From the NCBI RefSeq assembly GCF_900172265.1, contig NZ_FWFK01000010.1, forward strand, positions 1-63,916: a stretch of DNA of 63,916 bases, read 5' to 3'. This document shows positions 50,513-60,273 of this stretch, one piece after another (the stretch's first letter is position 1; the number at the start of each line of letters is the position of its first letter). Origin of the DNA: Roseivivax jejudonensis. GTDB lineage: Bacteria > Pseudomonadota > Alphaproteobacteria > Rhodobacterales > Rhodobacteraceae. The notes under the pieces are model-generated. The model did no database searches. It was not told the origin of the DNA and worked only from the letters and a program-made list of their open reading frames with translations. A program made the translations under genes and the position numbers.

Positions 50513-50832
50513 CCGCCGGTCCGCGCCGCGCCCTGACCGGGCTCTCGGCCGGCGCGCTTCTGCTCGCCGGCTGCGCCACCTTCCCCGAGATCGACGCCGC
50601 CGAAAGCGCCGACGTGGCGACCGCGCCCTATCCCGATCTCGTGCCGATCGGGACGCTGCTGGCACAGCAGCCGCCGCGCGCGACCCCGGCGCTCGAGGCC
50701 GAGGTCACCGCCCGGGCCGACGCGCTGCGCGCCCGGGCCGACGCGCTGCGCGGGCCGGTCATCGACGCCCCGACCCGCGATCGGCTGTCGCGCGGCGTCC
50801 GTGCAGACGCTCCTCAGGCCGCCGAGGGCTGA
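50509..50832 (+). CDS. Small lipoprotein
   Basis: 107 aa from a GTG start that overlaps the cytochrome stop. Lipobox LLAGC at about residue 22, then an Ala-rich, acidic-to-basic helical body with a tandem RADALRARADALRG. No known domain. Translational coupling suggests a partner of the cytochrome c. Confidence 0.68.
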   Translation: MTAGPRRALTGLSAGALLLAGCATFPEIDAAESADVATAPYPDLVPIGTLLAQQPPRATPALEAEVTARADALRARADALRGPVIDAPTRDRLSRGVRADAPQAAEG

Positions 50833-50927
50833 GCGCGCGGCCCGTTGCAGGCGCTCTCCGGACCGGCTACGAGGACGCGCGGCGCGGCGGTGCCGCGCCA
50901 GTCTCTCGTTCGAACAAGGAGCACGCC

Positions 50928-52214
50928 ATGACCACTCCCCTGCGCCTCGGGATCGCCGGCCTCGGCACGGTCGGCGCGGGCGTGGTCAAGATCGTGCGCC
51001 AGAAGGCGGACCTCCTGCGCGAGCGCACCGGCCGCCCGATCGAGATCGTCGCCGTCTCCGCGCGCAACCGCGACACCGATCGCGGCGTCTCGCTCTCGGA
51101 CTACGCCTGGGAGGACGATCCCGTCGCGCTTGCCCGCCGCGACGACGTCGATGTCTTCGTCGAGCTCATGGGCGGCGCCGACGGGCCGGCCAAGGCCGCC
51201 ACCGAGGCCGCGCTCGACTCCGGCACGGACGTGGTGACCGCCAACAAGGCGATGCTCGCCCATCACGGTCAGGCCCTGGCCGAACGGGCCGAGGCACACG
51301 ACGCGATCCTGCGTTTCGAGGCCGCGGTCGCCGGCGGCATCCCCGTCATCAAGGCGCTGACCGAGGGCCTCGCCGGCAACGAGATCACCCGCGTGATGGG
51401 GGTGATGAACGGCACCTGCAACTACATCCTCACCCGCATGGAAGGCGCGGGCCTGACCTACCAGGAGGCCTTCGACGAGGCCGACGCGCTGGGCTATCTC
51501 GAGGCCGATCCCGAGCTCGATGTCGGCGGGATCGACGCCGGCCACAAGCTGGCACTGCTCTCGTCGATCGCGTTCGGCACGCAGGTCGCCTTCGACGCGG
51601 TCGAGCTCGAAGGCATAGGCCGGGTGACCATCGACGATATCCGCCAGGCCGCCGACATGGACTTCAAGATCAAGCTGCTCGGCGTCTGCCGGATGACCGG
51701 TCGCGGCCTCGAACAGCGCATGGCGCCCTGCCTCGTGCCGGCGTCCTCGCCGCTCGGGCAACTCGACGGCGGCACCAACATGGTGGTGATCGAGGGCGAC
51801 CAGGTCGGCCAGATCGTCATGCGCGGCGCCGGCGCGGGCGAAGGGCCGACGGCCAGCGCGGTGATGGGCGATGTCATGGACCTCGCCCGCGGCTTCCGCG
51901 TCTCGACCTTCGGGCAATCGGCGGGCTCGCTCGTGGCGGCGACGCCGGCGCGCACCGCGACACCGGCGAGCTTCTACCTGCGCATGGCGCTCGCCGACCG
52001 GCCCGGCGCGCTCGCCAAGGTGGCGACCGCGCTCGGCGAAGCGGGAATCTCGATCGACCGGATGCGGCAATACGGCCATTCCTCCGACGCCGCCCCGGTG
52101 CTCATCGTAACCCACAAGACAACCCGCGGCGCGCTCGATCAGGCGATCGAGGCGATGCGCGCCACCGGCGTCGTGCGCGGCGAACCTGTGGCGCTGCGCA
52201 TCGAGCGTGTCTAG
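50928..52214 (+). CDS. hom: Homoserine dehydrogenase
   Basis: 428 aa, the standard length of the ACT-containing form. Reduces aspartate semialdehyde to homoserine for Thr and Met. NAD(P)-binding LGIAGLGTVGAGVVKIV, substrate loop EAAVAGGIPVIKALTEGL and GVMNGTCNYILTRME, catalytic region LDVGGIDAGHKLALLSSIAF. The C-terminal ACT domain (residues about 350-428, FYLRMALADRPGALAKVATA) is the feedback site for threonine. Overlaps the NUDIX gene by 8 bp. Confidence 0.96.
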   Translation: MTTPLRLGIAGLGTVGAGVVKIVRQKADLLRERTGRPIEIVAVSARNRDTDRGVSLSDYAWEDDPVALARRDDVDVFVELMGGADGPAKAATEAALDSGTDVVTANKAMLAHHGQALAERAEAHDAILRFEAAVAGGIPVIKALTEGLAGNEITRVMGVMNGTCNYILTRMEGAGLTYQEAFDEADALGYLEADPELDVGGIDAGHKLALLSSIAFGTQVAFDAVELEGIGRVTIDDIRQAADMDFKIKLLGVCRMTGRGLEQRMAPCLVPASSPLGQLDGGTNMVVIEGDQVGQIVMRGAGAGEGPTASAVMGDVMDLARGFRVSTFGQSAGSLVAATPARTATPASFYLRMALADRPGALAKVATALGEAGISIDRMRQYGHSSDAAPVLIVTHKTTRGALDQAIEAMRATGVVRGEPVALRIERV

Positions 52215-52611
52215 GACGCCGATCCGCGCGGCCCTCGCGGTCGTGATCCGCGACGGGGCGACGCTTCTCGTCCGCCGCCGCAACCGCCCCGATGCCGGCC
52301 TCTGGGGCTTTCCCGGCGGCAAGCTCGAGCTCGGCGAGGATCCGCAGGCGGCGGCGATCCGCGAACTCCGCGAGGAGACCGGCCTCCGCGCCCGCGCGCT
52401 CCAGCCGCTCGGGCAGTTCGACATCACCCATGTCGCGCCCGGCTACCGGCTCCACGCCGTCCTCTGCGACGCCGCTTCGGGCGATCCCGTGGCCGCCGAC
52501 GATGCCGAAGACGCGGCCTTCTTCCCGCTTGGCGCGGTCATCTCGGGCGCGCTCCTGGCCAGTCGCGACGTCGACCGTCTCGCGCTCCGCGCCGCCCTCC
52601 GCAGCCGGTGA
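52207..52611 (+). CDS. NUDIX hydrolase (MutT-like)
   Basis: 134 aa from a GTG inside the end of hom. The full Nudix box is present from GGKLELGEDPQAAA to REETGL (G-x5-E-x7-REUxEExGU) at about residues 37-59. WGFPGGKLELG and a preceding VIRDGATLLVRRR resemble MutT/ADP-ribose hydrolases. Substrate unknown; it follows hom in a coupled manner. Confidence 0.88.
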   Translation: MSRTPIRAALAVVIRDGATLLVRRRNRPDAGLWGFPGGKLELGEDPQAAAIRELREETGLRARALQPLGQFDITHVAPGYRLHAVLCDAASGDPVAADDAEDAAFFPLGAVISGALLASRDVDRLALRAALRSR

Positions 52612-52635
52612 ACCCCCGCGCTGCACCGCCTCCCT

Positions 52636-52686
52636 CCTTCTTCTTGGCCGAAATACTCCGGGGAGCGCGAGGGGCTGGCCCCTCGC
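52636..52686 (-). repeat. Dispersed palindromic intergenic repeat, copy 2
   Basis: Read on the minus strand: GCGAGGGG-CCAG-CCCCTCGC (8-bp perfect stem, 52667-52686), then GCTCCCCGGAGT and GGCCAAGAAGAAGG. It matches the copy at 6887-6936 element for element and lies in the gap between the NUDIX gene and glpX. Confidence 0.62.
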
Positions 52687-52798
52687 ATCCGGACCCCGCC
52701 ACCCGGGTCTCACCGACCGAGCCTGCGCTTGCGCCCCGCGCGCGGCCCGGGGTAGAGGTCTCGCGAACCCGTGAATGCCTCCCAGACCGGAGTACGAG

Positions 52799-53764
52799 AT
52801 GGCCGCGCCCAAGGATTTCAACGACCGTATGCTCTCCCTCGGGCTGGCACGGGTGGCCGAGCAGGCCGCCATTGCCTCGGCCGAGTTCATCGGCCGCGGC
52901 GACGAGAAGGCGGCCGATCAGGCCGCGGTCAACGCGATGCGCGAGCAGCTCAACCGCCTCGACATCCGCGGCACCGTGGTCATCGGCGAGGGCGAGCGCG
53001 ACGAGGCGCCGATGCTCTACATCGGCGAGGAAGTGGGCGCGGGCTCCGGCCCCGAGGTCGACATCGCGCTCGATCCGCTCGAGGGCACGACCCTGACCGC
53101 CAAGGACATGCCGAACGCGCTGACGGTGATCGCCATGGGCCCGCGCGGCACGATGCTGCACGCGCCGGACGTCTACATGGACAAACTCGCCATCGGCCCG
53201 GGCTATGCCGATGGCGTTGTCACGCTCGACATGAGCCCGGCCGAACGGGTCATGGCGCTGGCCAAGGCCAAGGGCGCCAAGCCCGGCGAGATCACGGTCT
53301 GCATCCTCGAGCGTCCGCGTCACGAGGAGATGATCGCCGAGGTGCGCGCCACCGGCGCGGCGATCCGCCTGATCACCGACGGCGACGTCGCCGGCGTGAT
53401 GCACACCGCCGAGCCGGGGACCACCGGCATCGACATGTACATGGGGTCGGGCGGCGCGCCCGAGGGCGTGCTTGCCGCTTCCGCGCTGAAGTGCATGGGC
53501 GGCCAGATCTACGGCCGGCTGCTGTTCCGCAACGACGACGAGCGCGGCCGCGCCCACAAGGCCGGGATCAGCGATCTCGACCGCATCTATTCGCGCGACG
53601 ACATGGTCACCGACAACGTGATCTTCGCGGCCACGGGCGTCACATCGGGCTCGCTGGTGCCCGGCATCAAGCGCGAGGTCGGCTACCTGACGACCGAGAC
53701 GATCCTGATGCGCTCGAAGACCGGGTCGGTGCGCCGCATGACCTACCGCAACCCGACACGCTGA
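52799..53764 (+). CDS. glpX: Class II fructose-1,6-bisphosphatase
   Basis: 321 aa, the usual GlpX length. Metal and substrate motifs: VVIGEGERDEAPMLYIGEEV, ALDPLEGTTLTAKDMPNAL, GDVAGVMHTAEPGTTGIDMY and MGSGGAPEGVLAASAL. Hydrolyses fructose-1,6-bisphosphate in gluconeogenesis. The ATG at 52799 (MAAPKDF) is favoured; one 24 bp upstream would add eight poorly conserved residues. glpX lies between hom and recJ as in many Rhodobacterales. Confidence 0.95.
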   Translation: MAAPKDFNDRMLSLGLARVAEQAAIASAEFIGRGDEKAADQAAVNAMREQLNRLDIRGTVVIGEGERDEAPMLYIGEEVGAGSGPEVDIALDPLEGTTLTAKDMPNALTVIAMGPRGTMLHAPDVYMDKLAIGPGYADGVVTLDMSPAERVMALAKAKGAKPGEITVCILERPRHEEMIAEVRATGAAIRLITDGDVAGVMHTAEPGTTGIDMYMGSGGAPEGVLAASALKCMGGQIYGRLLFRNDDERGRAHKAGISDLDRIYSRDDMVTDNVIFAATGVTSGSLVPGIKREVGYLTTETILMRSKTGSVRRMTYRNPTR

Positions 53765-53770
53765 CCAGAC

Positions 53771-53794
53771 GCTGCCACCATATCTGGTGGCAGC
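53771..53794 (+). terminator. Hairpin after glpX
   Basis: GCTGCCACC (53771-53779) pairs perfectly with GGTGGCAGC (53786-53794) across ATATCT. It starts 6 bp past the glpX stop. There is no T-run, so efficiency is uncertain; recJ begins 140 bp further on. Confidence 0.5.
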
Positions 53795-53934
53795 ACTCCG
53801 CGCCCGCGCGAGATGAAGCAAATTTTCGGCGCTCCCCGCTGGCGCCGGACCGATCTTTCGCGTAGGCTCGACCGTGCAGCAGGGACACCGGCACCGCCAC
53901 GAGAGGCCGGGCCCGCCAAGGCACGGGGGCAGGC

Positions 53935-55707
53935 ATGCTGGACAGCGGACGAGACGCCGACTCGGGTGTGGCCTATCTGGGGATCGAGCGATCGCTCACC
54001 GGACGGCGTTGGGTGGGCCCGGATCCCGAATCCGCCCGCGCGGGGGAACGGCTCGAACAGGAAACCGGCCTCGCGCCCGGTCTCTGCGCGACGCTGGCCC
54101 GGCTTGGCGTGCCGCCGGCCGAGGCGCCGGGCTTTCTCGCGCCGACGCTGCGCGACCTTCTGCCCGATCCGCGGCTCCTGCGCGACATGGAAGAGGCTGC
54201 CGCGCGGGTCTGTTCGGCGGTCGCGCGGGCCGAACGCATCGCGATCTTCGCCGATTACGACGTCGACGGCGGGGCATCGGCGGCGCTTCTGATCGACTGG
54301 CTGCGCCAACAGGGGCAGGCCGCGACGCTCTACATCCCGGACCGGATCGACGAGGGCTACGGACCGAACGACGCGGCGATGGCAGAACTTGCGCGGACGC
54401 ACGACCTGATCGTCTGCGTCGATTGCGGCACGCTGAGCCACGGTCCCATTGCCGCCGCACGGGGCGCCGACGTCGTCGTGCTCGATCACCACCTCGGCGG
54501 AGAGACGCTGCCCGACGCGCTGGCCGTGGTGAACCCGAACCGGCAGGACGAGGACGGCAGCCTCGGGCATCTCTGCGCCGCGGCCGTCGTCTTTCTGATG
54601 CTGGTCGAGGCCGGGCGCCAGATGCGCGCGGCCGGCCGCGAGGGGCCGAACCTGATGTCGATGCTCGATCTGGTCGCGCTTGCGACGGTCGCCGACGTGG
54701 CGCCGCTGCGCGGCGTGAATCGCGCGCTGGTCCGGCAGGGCCTCAAGGTCATGGCGGCGCGCACGCGCCCCGGTCTCGTCGCCCTGTCGGATGTCGCGCG
54801 GCTCGACTCGGCGCCGTCGAGCTATCACCTGGGCTACGTCCTCGGGCCGCGCGTGAATGCCGGCGGCCGGATCGGCAAGGCGGACCTCGGGGCCCGGCTT
54901 CTTGCCGAAACCGATCCGCAGACCGCGCGGGCAATGGCAGACCGACTCGACGCGCTCAACACGGAGCGCCGCGAGGTCGAGGCAGCTGTGCGGGCCGCGG
55001 CGCTGGTGCAGGCCGAAGAGCGCGGCCTCGATGCGCCGCTCGTCTGGGCGGCCGGCGAGGGATGGCACCCGGGTGTCGTCGGGATCGTGGCCTCCCGGCT
55101 CAAGGAACTGACGAACCGTCCGGCCGTGGTGATCGGCCTCGACGGCGACGCGGGCAAGGGCTCGGGCCGGTCGGTGGCCGGTGTCGATCTCGGGGCAAGC
55201 GTGCAGCGCCTCGCGTCAGAGGGGCTGCTCGACAAGGGCGGCGGGCACCGCATGGCGGCCGGGCTGACCGTCGCGAGAGACAAGCTTGAGCCGGCGATGG
55301 CGCGGCTCTCCGAGCTTCTCGGCAAGCAGGGTGCGGGGCAGGGCGGCGCGGCCGACCTTCGGCTCGACGCCATGCTGATGCCCGGCGCGGCGAACGTCGA
55401 GTTGATCGAGGCGCTGGAGCAGGCCGGGCCGTTCGGCGCCGGGGCCGCGGCGCCGCGCTTCGCCATTCCGGACGCGTCGATATCTTTCGCCAAGCGCGTG
55501 GGCGACAGCCACTTGCGACTGACCATCGGCGACGGTCTCGGCGCGTCGCTCGGCGCGATCGCGTTCGGCGCGTTCGATGGGCCGCTTGGGCCCGCGCTTC
55601 TGGCCCATGGCGGGGCGCGGTTCCACCTCGCGGGGCGCATCGAGATCAATACGTGGCAGGGTGCGCGCAGGGCCCAACTCCGGCTCGAGGATGCCGCGCC
55701 GGCCTGA
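53935..55707 (+). CDS. recJ: Single-stranded-DNA-specific exonuclease RecJ
   Basis: 590 aa. Metal-ligand motifs of the DHH phosphoesterase family: IFADYDVDGGASAALLIDWL, VCVDCGTLSHGP, VVVLDHHLGGETLPDAL (DHH) and, further on, GRIGKADLGARLL and GLLDKGGGHRMAAGLTVARD (DHHA1). The C-terminal OB domain ends RRAQLRLEDAAPA. RecJ degrades ssDNA 5' to 3' in recombination and mismatch repair. The ATG at 53935 gives a family-like N-terminus. Confidence 0.95.
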   Translation: MLDSGRDADSGVAYLGIERSLTGRRWVGPDPESARAGERLEQETGLAPGLCATLARLGVPPAEAPGFLAPTLRDLLPDPRLLRDMEEAAARVCSAVARAERIAIFADYDVDGGASAALLIDWLRQQGQAATLYIPDRIDEGYGPNDAAMAELARTHDLIVCVDCGTLSHGPIAAARGADVVVLDHHLGGETLPDALAVVNPNRQDEDGSLGHLCAAAVVFLMLVEAGRQMRAAGREGPNLMSMLDLVALATVADVAPLRGVNRALVRQGLKVMAARTRPGLVALSDVARLDSAPSSYHLGYVLGPRVNAGGRIGKADLGARLLAETDPQTARAMADRLDALNTERREVEAAVRAAALVQAEERGLDAPLVWAAGEGWHPGVVGIVASRLKELTNRPAVVIGLDGDAGKGSGRSVAGVDLGASVQRLASEGLLDKGGGHRMAAGLTVARDKLEPAMARLSELLGKQGAGQGGAADLRLDAMLMPGAANVELIEALEQAGPFGAGAAAPRFAIPDASISFAKRVGDSHLRLTIGDGLGASLGAIAFGAFDGPLGPALLAHGGARFHLAGRIEINTWQGARRAQLRLEDAAPA

Positions 55708-55741
55708 CCAGGGGGCAGGCGGAAAATCGTGAAAATACCTC

Positions 55742-55770
55742 TTGCAGGGGTCTGCGCTTTTTCTTAGACA
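55742..55770 (+). promoter_or_regulatory. Sigma-70 promoter of tRNA-Glu
   Basis: TTGCAG (55742-55747), 17 bp, TAGACA (55765-55770), followed by a GC-rich discriminator CCGCCCC as in stringently controlled stable-RNA promoters. The mature tRNA begins 19 bp after the -10. Confidence 0.7.
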
Positions 55771-55788
55771 CCGCCCCACGCCAAGCGC

Positions 55789-55863
55789 GGCCCGTTCGTC
55801 TATCGGTTAGGACGCCAGGTTTTCAACCTGGAAAGAGGGGTTCGATTCCCCTACGGGCTGCCA
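55789..55863 (+). tRNA. tRNA-Glu (anticodon UUC)
   Basis: 75 nt with encoded CCA (55861-55863). Anticodon arm CCAGG-TTTTCAA-CCTGG gives TTC; T arm AGGGG-TTCGATT-CCCCT; acceptor arm GGCCCGT pairs with ACGGGCT with a G-U pair at the end; discriminator G. The 167 bp to the next gene hold nothing I can support. Confidence 0.95.
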
Positions 55864-56030
55864 CTTTTCCCGCACATGTATCGCCTTGTCACTCGATGCC
55901 GGACGTGCGCGAGACCGTGCCGTCGAGCGTCGACAGGTGCTCTCCCAGTCCAGCGATCGGACCGCGAGGCGTCGGCGATGTGGGCCAGTCTCGCCGAGGG
56001 TACCGCGCCGTTCCCGGGCGGCGCCGGGCC

Positions 56031-56792
56031 TCAGGACGTGACGTGCAGCGCGACGTGCAGGTCGCGGCACCGCTCGACGATGTGGGGCGACGGCGGAGCG
56101 TCCGTGTAGAAGGCCGCAAGGTCGGCAAGCGCGGCGACGCGGACGGGCGCGTTGCGGCGGAACTTGGTGTGGTCGGCCACCAGGAACACGCGGCGCGACT
56201 GTTCTATGATGATGCGCGTCACGCCGACTTCCTGCATGTCGAAATCGAGGATGTCGCCCTCGTCATCGAGCGCCGAGCAGCCGATCACCGCGATGTCGAA
56301 CTTGAACTGACGGATCGTGCTCTGCGTGAGGTCGCCGGTCAGCCCGCCGTCTGAGCGCCGGAGCGCGCCGGCGGTCACCACCACCTCGCAGTCGGGATTG
56401 CGCGCCAGCGTCGCCGCCACGTTCAGGTTGTTGGTGACGGCGAGAATGTTGCGGTGCGTCAGCATCTGTTCGGCCACGGCCTCGGTGCTGGTGCCGATGT
56501 TGAGGAAGATCGAACAATCGTGAGGAATTGCGGCTGCGCAAGCCCGCGCGATCGCCGCCTTGCCCTCGGCGTTCAGCCCGCGTCGGTCCTCGTAGCCGAT
56601 GTTCATCGTGCCCGAGGGGAGGACGGCGCCGCCGTGGACCCGCTCGAGCCGACCGGTTTCGGCAAGGTCGCTGAGATCGCGCCGGATCGTCTGCAGGGTC
56701 ACGCCGAAATGTTCCGCGAGGCCGTCGACGGTCACCTTGCCGTCGCGCCGGGCGATCTCGAGGATTTCGGGGTGGCGAATGGAGTGAGACAT
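56031..56792 (-). CDS. glpR: DeoR-family repressor, GlpR-like
   Basis: 253 aa. N-terminal DeoR helix-turn-helix (HPEILEIARRDGKVTVDGLA, then LQTIRRDLSDLAETGRLERV) and a C-terminal sugar-phosphate sensor (IFLNIGTSTEAVAEQML, AVTNNLNVA, VVVTAGALRRSDGGLTG). The family senses phosphorylated sugars; beside a glycerol importer, glycerol-3-phosphate is the likely effector. Divergent from glpSTPQ-V, which it probably represses. The ATG at 56790-56792 (MSHSIRH) is preferred to a start 78 bp upstream. Confidence 0.86.
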   Translation of the reverse strand: MSHSIRHPEILEIARRDGKVTVDGLAEHFGVTLQTIRRDLSDLAETGRLERVHGGAVLPSGTMNIGYEDRRGLNAEGKAAIARACAAAIPHDCSIFLNIGTSTEAVAEQMLTHRNILAVTNNLNVAATLARNPDCEVVVTAGALRRSDGGLTGDLTQSTIRQFKFDIAVIGCSALDDEGDILDFDMQEVGVTRIIIEQSRRVFLVADHTKFRRNAPVRVAALADLAAFYTDAPPSPHIVERCRDLHVALHVTS

Positions 56793-57222
56793 GGCGCGCC
56801 CTTTCACCGCCAGTGTTCCATTGTTTTCTTTTTTGTCAATCGAGCGCTTCGCGCGCGCGACGTTTTTCACAGCAATACGTTGTTTGTAAATTATTTAACT
56901 GATTTTCGCCCGGTTCCGCTTCGCGCGTCTTGGGCAAATCGAAGAAAAACGAAAACATACGCTTCCATCCTGCGCCGCATTTCGCTACCAATTCTGCAGC
57001 GGTTGTTCTGGGTTTGGAGGGCTCGGTGGCGCGGGAGGATCATGGCATCGCGATATGGTCGTGCGGGCGCCGGAACGGCGCGGGCCGGGCGATCGGCGCG
57101 CGGCGCTTGCGCGATGGCAACGCCCCGCGCGGCGGATTTGATGCTACACTGGCGCCCGGATCCGAAGCGTATCGCCCGGCGTCGATTTCGACGGTTCGGC
57201 CGCACGGTCCAGGGGAGGTTGC
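56793..57222. other. Divergent regulatory region between glpR and glpS
   Basis: 430 bp without a gene, unusually A/T-rich at 56811-56960. It contains several CGAA/TTCG-type elements; two CGAA units exactly 10 bp apart are listed separately. No clean -35/-10 pair could be fixed for either direction. GGGGAGG ahead of 57223 is the glpS ribosome site. Confidence 0.5.
56939..56957 (+). promoter_or_regulatory. Candidate GlpR operator (direct repeats)
   Basis: CGAAGAAAAA-CGAAAACA: two CGAA units starting at 56940 and 56950, one helical turn apart. DeoR-family GlpR proteins of alphaproteobacteria bind repeats of TTTCG/CGAAA type as I recall. The site lies between the divergent genes. Confidence 0.35.
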
Positions 57223-58308
57223 ATGACGCTGACGCTCGAGAACGTGTCGAAGGTCGTCGGGTCTGACACGCACATCCACCCGACCGACCTGCGCCTCGAA
57301 CCCGGGACGATGAATGTCCTTCTTGGCCCAACGCTGTCGGGGAAGACGTCTCTCATGCGGCTGATGGCAGGGCTGGATCAGCCGTCGACCGGACGCATCC
57401 TGTGGCAGGGCGACGACGTGACCGGCATGCGAGTGCAGGACCGCAAGGTCGCCATGGTTTACCAGCAGTTCATCAACTACCCGTCGATGACGGTCTACGA
57501 CAATATCGCATCCCCGATGCGGCTTCTCGGGCTCGACCGTGCCGAGATCGACCGCAAGGTGCGCGAGACCGCCGACCTGATGAAGCTGTCGCCGCTTCTC
57601 GACCGCAAGCCGCTGGAGCTGTCGGGCGGCCAGCAACAGCGTTGCGCGCTCGCGCGGGCGCTCGTCAAGAACGCGGGTCTCGTGCTGCTGGACGAGCCGC
57701 TCGCCAACCTCGACTACAAGCTGCGCGAGGAACTGCGGGCCGAGATCCCGCGCATCTTCGAGGATTCCGGGGCGATCTTCGTCTACGCCACCACCGAGCC
57801 CGAGGAGGCGCTGCTGCTCGGCGGGCATTGCGCCACGCTCTGGGAGGGGCGGGTGACGCAATTCGGACCGACCCCGGTCGTCTATCGTCAGCCGGCCGAC
57901 ATGACGACGGCGCGCGTGTTCTCGGACCCGCCGATGAATTTTCTCTCGGTCGAGAAGCGCGGGGAGCGCCTGCATTTCGGCGATGGCCAGTCGGTTCCGG
58001 CGGGCTCGCTCGTGGCGGGGCTCAACGACGGCGGCTATATCGCCGGGTTCCGCCCGAACCACCTCGAGATCGATGCGCAAGACGGCGCGATGACGTTCGA
58101 AACGACGCTGACGGTGACCGAGATCACCGGTTCGGAAACCTTCGTGCACCTCGACCACCACGGCGAGCGCTGGGTCGGTCTTGTCCACGGCGTCCGGTCG
58201 CTAACGCCCGGGCAGACGCTGACGGTGCACCTGGATCCGAGCCACGTCTACCTGTTCGAGACCTCGGGCGCGCTGAAGCAGCCCGCGCCTTATTCGGAGG
58301 CTGCGTGA
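57223..58308 (+). CDS. glpS: Glycerol ABC importer ATPase GlpS
   Basis: 361 aa MalK/UgpC-type ATPase. Walker A GPTLSGKTSLMRLMAGLD, Q loop VYQQFINYPSMTV, canonical signature LELSGGQQQRCALARALV, Walker B VLLLDEPLANLDYKL. The H-loop His is replaced: the segment reads YATTEPEEA, with Thr191 where YVTHDQ has His. The C-terminal regulatory OB domain runs from about residue 235. Homologous to GlpS of the Rhizobium leguminosarum glycerol importer. One base separates its stop from glpT. Confidence 0.92.
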   Translation: MTLTLENVSKVVGSDTHIHPTDLRLEPGTMNVLLGPTLSGKTSLMRLMAGLDQPSTGRILWQGDDVTGMRVQDRKVAMVYQQFINYPSMTVYDNIASPMRLLGLDRAEIDRKVRETADLMKLSPLLDRKPLELSGGQQQRCALARALVKNAGLVLLDEPLANLDYKLREELRAEIPRIFEDSGAIFVYATTEPEEALLLGGHCATLWEGRVTQFGPTPVVYRQPADMTTARVFSDPPMNFLSVEKRGERLHFGDGQSVPAGSLVAGLNDGGYIAGFRPNHLEIDAQDGAMTFETTLTVTEITGSETFVHLDHHGERWVGLVHGVRSLTPGQTLTVHLDPSHVYLFETSGALKQPAPYSEAA

Positions 58309-58309
58309 C

Positions 58310-59400
58310 ATGGCCAAGATCACCCTCGACAACCTCGCCCATTCCTACCTTCCGAAACCGGAGTCCGAGGACGACTTCGCACTGAAGGAGCTGAACCACG
58401 ACTGGCAGGACGGCGAGGCTTATGCGCTTCTCGGCTCGTCGGGCTGCGGCAAGTCCACGCTTCTCAACATCATCTCGGGGCTGCTGCGACCGAGCCACGG
58501 GCGGGTATTGTTCGACGGTCAGGACGTCACAGACGCGCCGACGGCGGAGCGCAATATCGCGCAGGTGTTCCAGTTTCCGGTGGTCTACGACACGATGACC
58601 GTGCGGGCGAACCTCGCCTTCCCGCTGAAGAACCGCGGGATGCCGGCCGACGAGATCGCGCGGCGGGTGCAGAAGGTCGGCGCGATGATCGGCATGGAGG
58701 CCGAGCTCGACCGCAAGGCGCGCGGACTCACGGCGGACGCCAAGCAGAAGATCAGCCTCGGGCGCGGGATGGTGCGCGAGGATGTGAATGCGCTTCTCTT
58801 CGACGAGCCGCTGACCGTGATCGACCCGCACATGAAGTGGGAGCTCCGCACGCAGCTGAAAAAACTGCACCACGATTTCGGCCACACGATGATCTACGTC
58901 ACGCACGACCAGACGGAGGCGCTGACCTTCGCGGACAAGGTCGTGGTGATGTACGACGGCCGGGTGGTCCAGATCGGTACGCCGCAGGAGTTGTTCGAGC
59001 GCCCTGCGCATACCTTCGTGGGCTATTTCATCGGCTCGCCGGGCATGAACGTCTTCGACGCCGACATCGAGGGCAACGCCGCGCGGATCAACAACGTTCG
59101 CGTCCCGCTGCCGGCGGTCTACCCCTTTGGATCGGGGCACATGCAGATCGGCGTGCGGCCCGAATTCGTGCGGCTTGCCGAAGGCGGCGAGGGCGTGCCG
59201 GCGCGCGTGCTGCGCATCGAGGATGTCGGGCGGCACAAGATCGTCCGGCTCGACGCCGCAGGGCAGGAAGTCAACGCGACGCTTCCCGAGGGCGCACCGG
59301 TCCCGGCGGGTGCCGACCGAATCGTCTTCGATCCGGCAGGTATCAACGTGTACGAGAACGCCTGGCGCATCGCGCCCGAGGGGCGGCGGGAGGCTGCGTG

Positions 59401-59401
<1 letters not shown>
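58310..59401 (+). CDS. glpT: Glycerol ABC importer ATPase GlpT
   Basis: 363 aa partner of GlpS (not the MFS antiporter of the same name). Walker A LLGSSGCGKSTLLNIISGLL, Q loop QVFQFPVVYDTM, Walker B LLFDEPLTVIDPH and H loop VTHDQTEALTF are intact. The signature LSGGQ is degenerate: LTADAKQKISLGRG (residues 140-144 LTADA). C-terminal OB domain from about residue 235. Its stop overlaps the glpP ATG by one base (TGATG). Confidence 0.92.
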
Positions 59402-60272
<871 letters not shown>

Positions 60273-60273
<1 letters not shown>

